The notes under the pieces were generated by a model. That model saw only the letters and a list, made by a program, of their open reading frames with translations. It was not told the DNA's origin and did no database searches. A stretch of 64,000 nt of DNA from Flavobacteriales bacterium (GTDB lineage Bacteria; Bacteroidota; Bacteroidia; Flavobacteriales_F; PHOS-HE28): positions 186,001-250,000 of the forward strand of contig JAMLHB010000001.1 of assembly GCA_023957375.1 (NCBI GenBank), in the 5' to 3' direction. Position 1 is the first letter of the stretch. Every line of letters starts with the position of its first letter. Of the stretch, positions 61,594-64,000 are shown piece by piece. The position numbers were made by a program, and so were the translations under genes.

Positions 61594-62153
61594 TGCGGTC
61601 CGGCTTTCCGCCTTCCAAGGCGGGCAGCGACCCCCTGTTCCGTTTCCTGTTAACGGCCGCCTCGCTTTATGCGGCGTGGTATCTGCTCTATGCTTTTGTG
61701 CTGGCTCCGTGGGGGGCGGTGGACCGTGCCGTGATCGCATCGCTGATCAGCTGGGCTGGGGCCATTCTCCGGCTCTTGGGTTACGAGCTGATCCCTGAAC
61801 CCGTGAACGACGAGAACATCCGCACCATCGGCGTGGAAGGCGGACACCTGCTCTGGATCGGCGATCCGTGCAACGGCGTGGGGCTCTTCGCCGTGTTCCT
61901 CATCTTCCTCATCGCCTACGGCGGGCCGTGGAGGCACAAGCTTTGGTTCGGGGCGGTGGGCATCCTCTCCATCCACTTGATCAATGCGCTGCGGGTGGCC
62001 GCGCTCTGCATCGTGGTGAGCATCAACTACGAGTGGCTCAATTTCAACCACGATTACACCTTTTATGTGATCGTGTACGGCTGGGTGTTCCTGCTGTGGT
62101 ACATCTGGGTGAGGCGCTTCGCACCCCGTAAAGCACCGGCCAAGGCCACATGA
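61593..62153 (+). CDS. xrtX: Exosortase (XrtX-like)
   Basis: 186 residues with about five transmembrane segments. The exosortase catalytic triad is in place: Cys93 in GDPCNGVGLF, Arg134 in INALRVAALC and His153 in FNHDYTF. Exosortases cut C-terminal sorting signals such as PEP-CTERM and transfer the protein to a membrane or surface target. The close coupling to a PID-CTERM gene and to the next gene is what identifies the Bacteroidota XrtX-type set. The name is from memory of that family. Confidence 0.86.
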   Translation: MRSGFPPSKAGSDPLFRFLLTAASLYAAWYLLYAFVLAPWGAVDRAVIASLISWAGAILRLLGYELIPEPVNDENIRTIGVEGGHLLWIGDPCNGVGLFAVFLIFLIAYGGPWRHKLWFGAVGILSIHLINALRVAALCIVVSINYEWLNFNHDYTFYVIVYGWVFLLWYIWVRRFAPRKAPAKAT

Positions 62154-62644
62154 GCCGCCAAGGCATCCGCTGGGACCGCCGTGTGGAAACGGCGCTGGTG
62201 ATGGTGGCGGGCATCGCCTATGGCAGTTGGCGCGAGTTCGCCTTCATCAACCTCAACTACCAGATCGACCACGTGCAGCACCACACGCCGTTCTCCTACG
62301 CGCATTCCATGGTGCAGGGCTGGACGCGCGGCATGGACCTGCAAACCCTGTTGGCGATCAAATGGGCCTTGGCACTGCTGTCCATGCTGGTGATCGCCGG
62401 GTTGAGCATCACGCTGGCCCGGGTGCTCCTCGGCAGTTGGCGCCACGCAAGGCCCATCCTCATGGGCTTTATGGCGTTTGCGCTGCTTTCGTTGGCCCTG
62501 CATGCGGGTGCCCGCTGGTCACCACCCTTGGAAATGGTGTCCATCCGGCTTTCGCACATGTTGCAGTACCCCGTGCCGCTGGTGTTGGTGTTAGTGGCTG
62601 CCTGGGGCTTCCAAGGCGAAGGGGCCAAGCCGCCCGGGCAGTGA
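62150..62644 (+). CDS. Exosortase-associated membrane protein
   Basis: 164 residues, overlapping the exosortase gene by 4 bases (ATGA). Four hydrophobic segments (about 12-25, 63-85, 98-118, 138-155). The piece REFAFINLNYQIDHV followed by HHTPFSYAHSMV resembles the exosortase-associated proteins that accompany XrtF/XrtX in Bacteroidota. It probably works with the exosortase, mechanism unknown. Confidence 0.75.
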   Translation: MSRQGIRWDRRVETALVMVAGIAYGSWREFAFINLNYQIDHVQHHTPFSYAHSMVQGWTRGMDLQTLLAIKWALALLSMLVIAGLSITLARVLLGSWRHARPILMGFMAFALLSLALHAGARWSPPLEMVSIRLSHMLQYPVPLVLVLVAAWGFQGEGAKPPGQ

Positions 62645-62785
62645 CAGGTTAGGTGTTTGGGCCTAAACCGGTTGGGTGCGCAATAGGACCTTCGGGACAA
62701 AGGGACGACGATGAAACATTGGCATGAAACATGGCCCAAGTAGTTTCTTTGCTGCTGCCTTGACCACAGGGTAGCAGCGCCTGGA

Positions 62786-63829
62786 ATGAACTCGAAGCAA
62801 GCATTTTCCGCAACTCTACGGTTCATGGGCTTGGTGGCCGGGATCCTTATCGTGGTCCACATGGCCCTCCCCCCGTTTTGGGGCAATCCCGGCCTTTCCG
62901 AAAAAGTCAGTTTTGTGAAACGAAATGGGCACGCCTATGACCGCCTGTTCCTGGGGTCCAGCCATATCTATCGCCAATTATCGCCAGCGTTGTTCGATTC
63001 CGCGCTGCACGATGGATCCAGGTCGTTCAACATGGGATATGCCGCTACCTTTTCCCCGGAGGCGGAACTAGCTTGTGGGTACTTGTTGGCGCAGCCGGCA
63101 CTTGCTGTCAAGGAAATGTATGTTGAGGTGAGCCCGTTCATGGAGTTCAAGGGGAAAAACTTGAGTAGCGCCCGGGCCTGGTACATGGTCAGCCCTACAG
63201 TATGGTGGCTGTTGTTCAACCATGCCAGGGAGTTGGGCATCGGGTCCGACCAAAACAGGTGGACCCTGATGAAGGGGGTGAGCGAGGCATGCGTGAAGGC
63301 TGGCCTGACCCTTGGGCTTTTTGACCAATTGAGCAAGCTTGAAGTGCGCAGCAGCGCACTTGTTTTCGGACCCCGGGGCGATGGGTTCATGCCCTTGGAG
63401 GAGGAAATGAGGCTGAGCTTCACGAATGACCTCGACCGCCGGGTGACTGAACTGGAACGAGACAACTTGCTGATCCAACAGCGCATGGAGCAGGTTCGGG
63501 GATATTACTCCTCGATGGCCGATCTCCATGTGAGCAAGCCGCACCTCGACATGTTGATGCACTTGATGGAATTGGGCGACCGGAAGGGAGTGAAGGTGTA
63601 CTTTATCCTTCCGCCCTTGATCAGCTCGCCGGAAGCGCTCGCTGTGTTCATGGCCTTGCCGGAGGAAAGACGAATTGACCTGTGCGACCCGGCGAGGTAT
63701 CCTGAGTTCTATCTTTTTGAAAATGCATTTGACAAGGGCCACCTCAACGACCGGGGCAGTCGGCTGTTCACCGCAGCGCTTGCCAACGAGGTAAAGCGCA
63801 TGCACGCAGCCGGGGAGCGGCAGCCATAG
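62786..63829 (+). CDS. SGNH-like membrane-anchored protein
   Basis: 347 residues with one N-terminal transmembrane segment (about 10-30). It has RLFLGSSHIYRQLSPALF (Ser nucleophile in GSSH) and the closing block DKGHLNDRGSRLF with Asp and His of the triad, as in the SGNH partners of MBOATs. No MBOAT gene is next to it; the closest are at 36-40 kb. It may act in the same glycan acylation. 140 bases separate it from the exosortase-associated gene, so it may be its own unit. The 170 bases after it hold no gene; a small palindrome GACGCCCTTCGGGGTC is present near 63910. Confidence 0.7.
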   Translation: MNSKQAFSATLRFMGLVAGILIVVHMALPPFWGNPGLSEKVSFVKRNGHAYDRLFLGSSHIYRQLSPALFDSALHDGSRSFNMGYAATFSPEAELACGYLLAQPALAVKEMYVEVSPFMEFKGKNLSSARAWYMVSPTVWWLLFNHARELGIGSDQNRWTLMKGVSEACVKAGLTLGLFDQLSKLEVRSSALVFGPRGDGFMPLEEEMRLSFTNDLDRRVTELERDNLLIQQRMEQVRGYYSSMADLHVSKPHLDMLMHLMELGDRKGVKVYFILPPLISSPEALAVFMALPEERRIDLCDPARYPEFYLFENAFDKGHLNDRGSRLFTAALANEVKRMHAAGERQP

Positions 63830-64000
63830 GGCCGGCTCCCTGTTCCACAGGCGCGGGGAGGCAGGGCAAACGCATCTAAACAGGTTGATAGCATTGGGTT
63901 TTGTGCGACGCCCTTCGGGGTCGAAATTCTCTTTATACCGAATGTACTACGCTATATCACCCCGTTGGGTCAAGCATTGGATCGGTTGCGGCATCCCGAA

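Noticed and set aside
63860-64000. End of a mobile element at the right edge
   Set aside because: The palindrome-like GACGCCCTTCGGGGTC and the AT-rich stretch hint at a repeat, but the window ends before anything can be shown.

Overview
The window comes from a high-GC member of the Bacteroidota, most likely the Flavobacteriales. I base this on proteins carrying type IX secretion (T9SS) C-terminal sorting domains (PAD-like deiminase, two adhesin-like proteins), a single Rel/Spo protein, OstA-like and OmpH/Skp-like envelope proteins of the Bacteroidota kind, an exosortase with a PID-type sorting substrate, and repeated -7 promoter boxes of the form TAnnTTTG (here often TATCTTCG or TACCTTCG) placed almost on the start codon. 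The species cannot be named from the sequence.

Left third (1-27 kb), housekeeping and envelope genes: two LPP20-like lipoproteins, a secreted peptidylarginine-deiminase-like enzyme, a lytic transglycosylase, ACP phosphodiesterase, a LytS/LytR-type two-component pair, a T9SS protein, an OmpH/OstA/TPR/short-chain dehydrogenase run, stress and regulatory genes (SiaC, USP, DUF1883, Hsp20), a TonB-like protein, and a fur-STAS-purA-rRNA methyltransferase run. Then come another T9SS protein, a nitroreductase and a small unknown protein.

Middle (27-36 kb): rel, fahA, a GT39-type membrane glycosyltransferase, an outer-membrane protein and glyA. A 134-bp MITE-like element with 24-bp inverted ends and a 9-bp target duplication sits exactly at the 3' end of rel.

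Right part (35-61 kb, all on the minus strand): a long surface-polysaccharide locus. It starts with a Wzc-type co-polymerase/tyrosine kinase and the ABC exporter subunits Wzm and Wzt. Two sulfotransferases, a DegT aminotransferase, WbqC, a 2-oxoglutarate oxygenase, an OafA-type acyltransferase, an aldo/keto reductase and five glycosyltransferases follow. It ends with two duplicated MBOAT-SGNH acetylation modules. Together these would build, decorate (acyl, probably sulfate) and export a glycan. On the other strand (61.3-63.8 kb) a 72-aa PID-CTERM peptide, an exosortase and its partner membrane protein form a compact surface-sorting operon, followed by one more SGNH-like protein.

The most unusual feature is a 2.7-kb array of 110-bp units between wzm and wzt. 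Each unit is an inverted pair of REP-like palindromes, so the array looks like a BIME. In its middle sits an intact GIY-YIG nuclease gene with its own promoter box. A second array (43.7-44.4 kb) has a different sequence but the same core logic (GCGAGG...GAAGCRATC), so the two may belong to one repeat superfamily. I propose a REP/RAYT-like mobile system in which a GIY-YIG nuclease takes the place of the tyrosine transposase. This is inference and is set out in the findings.
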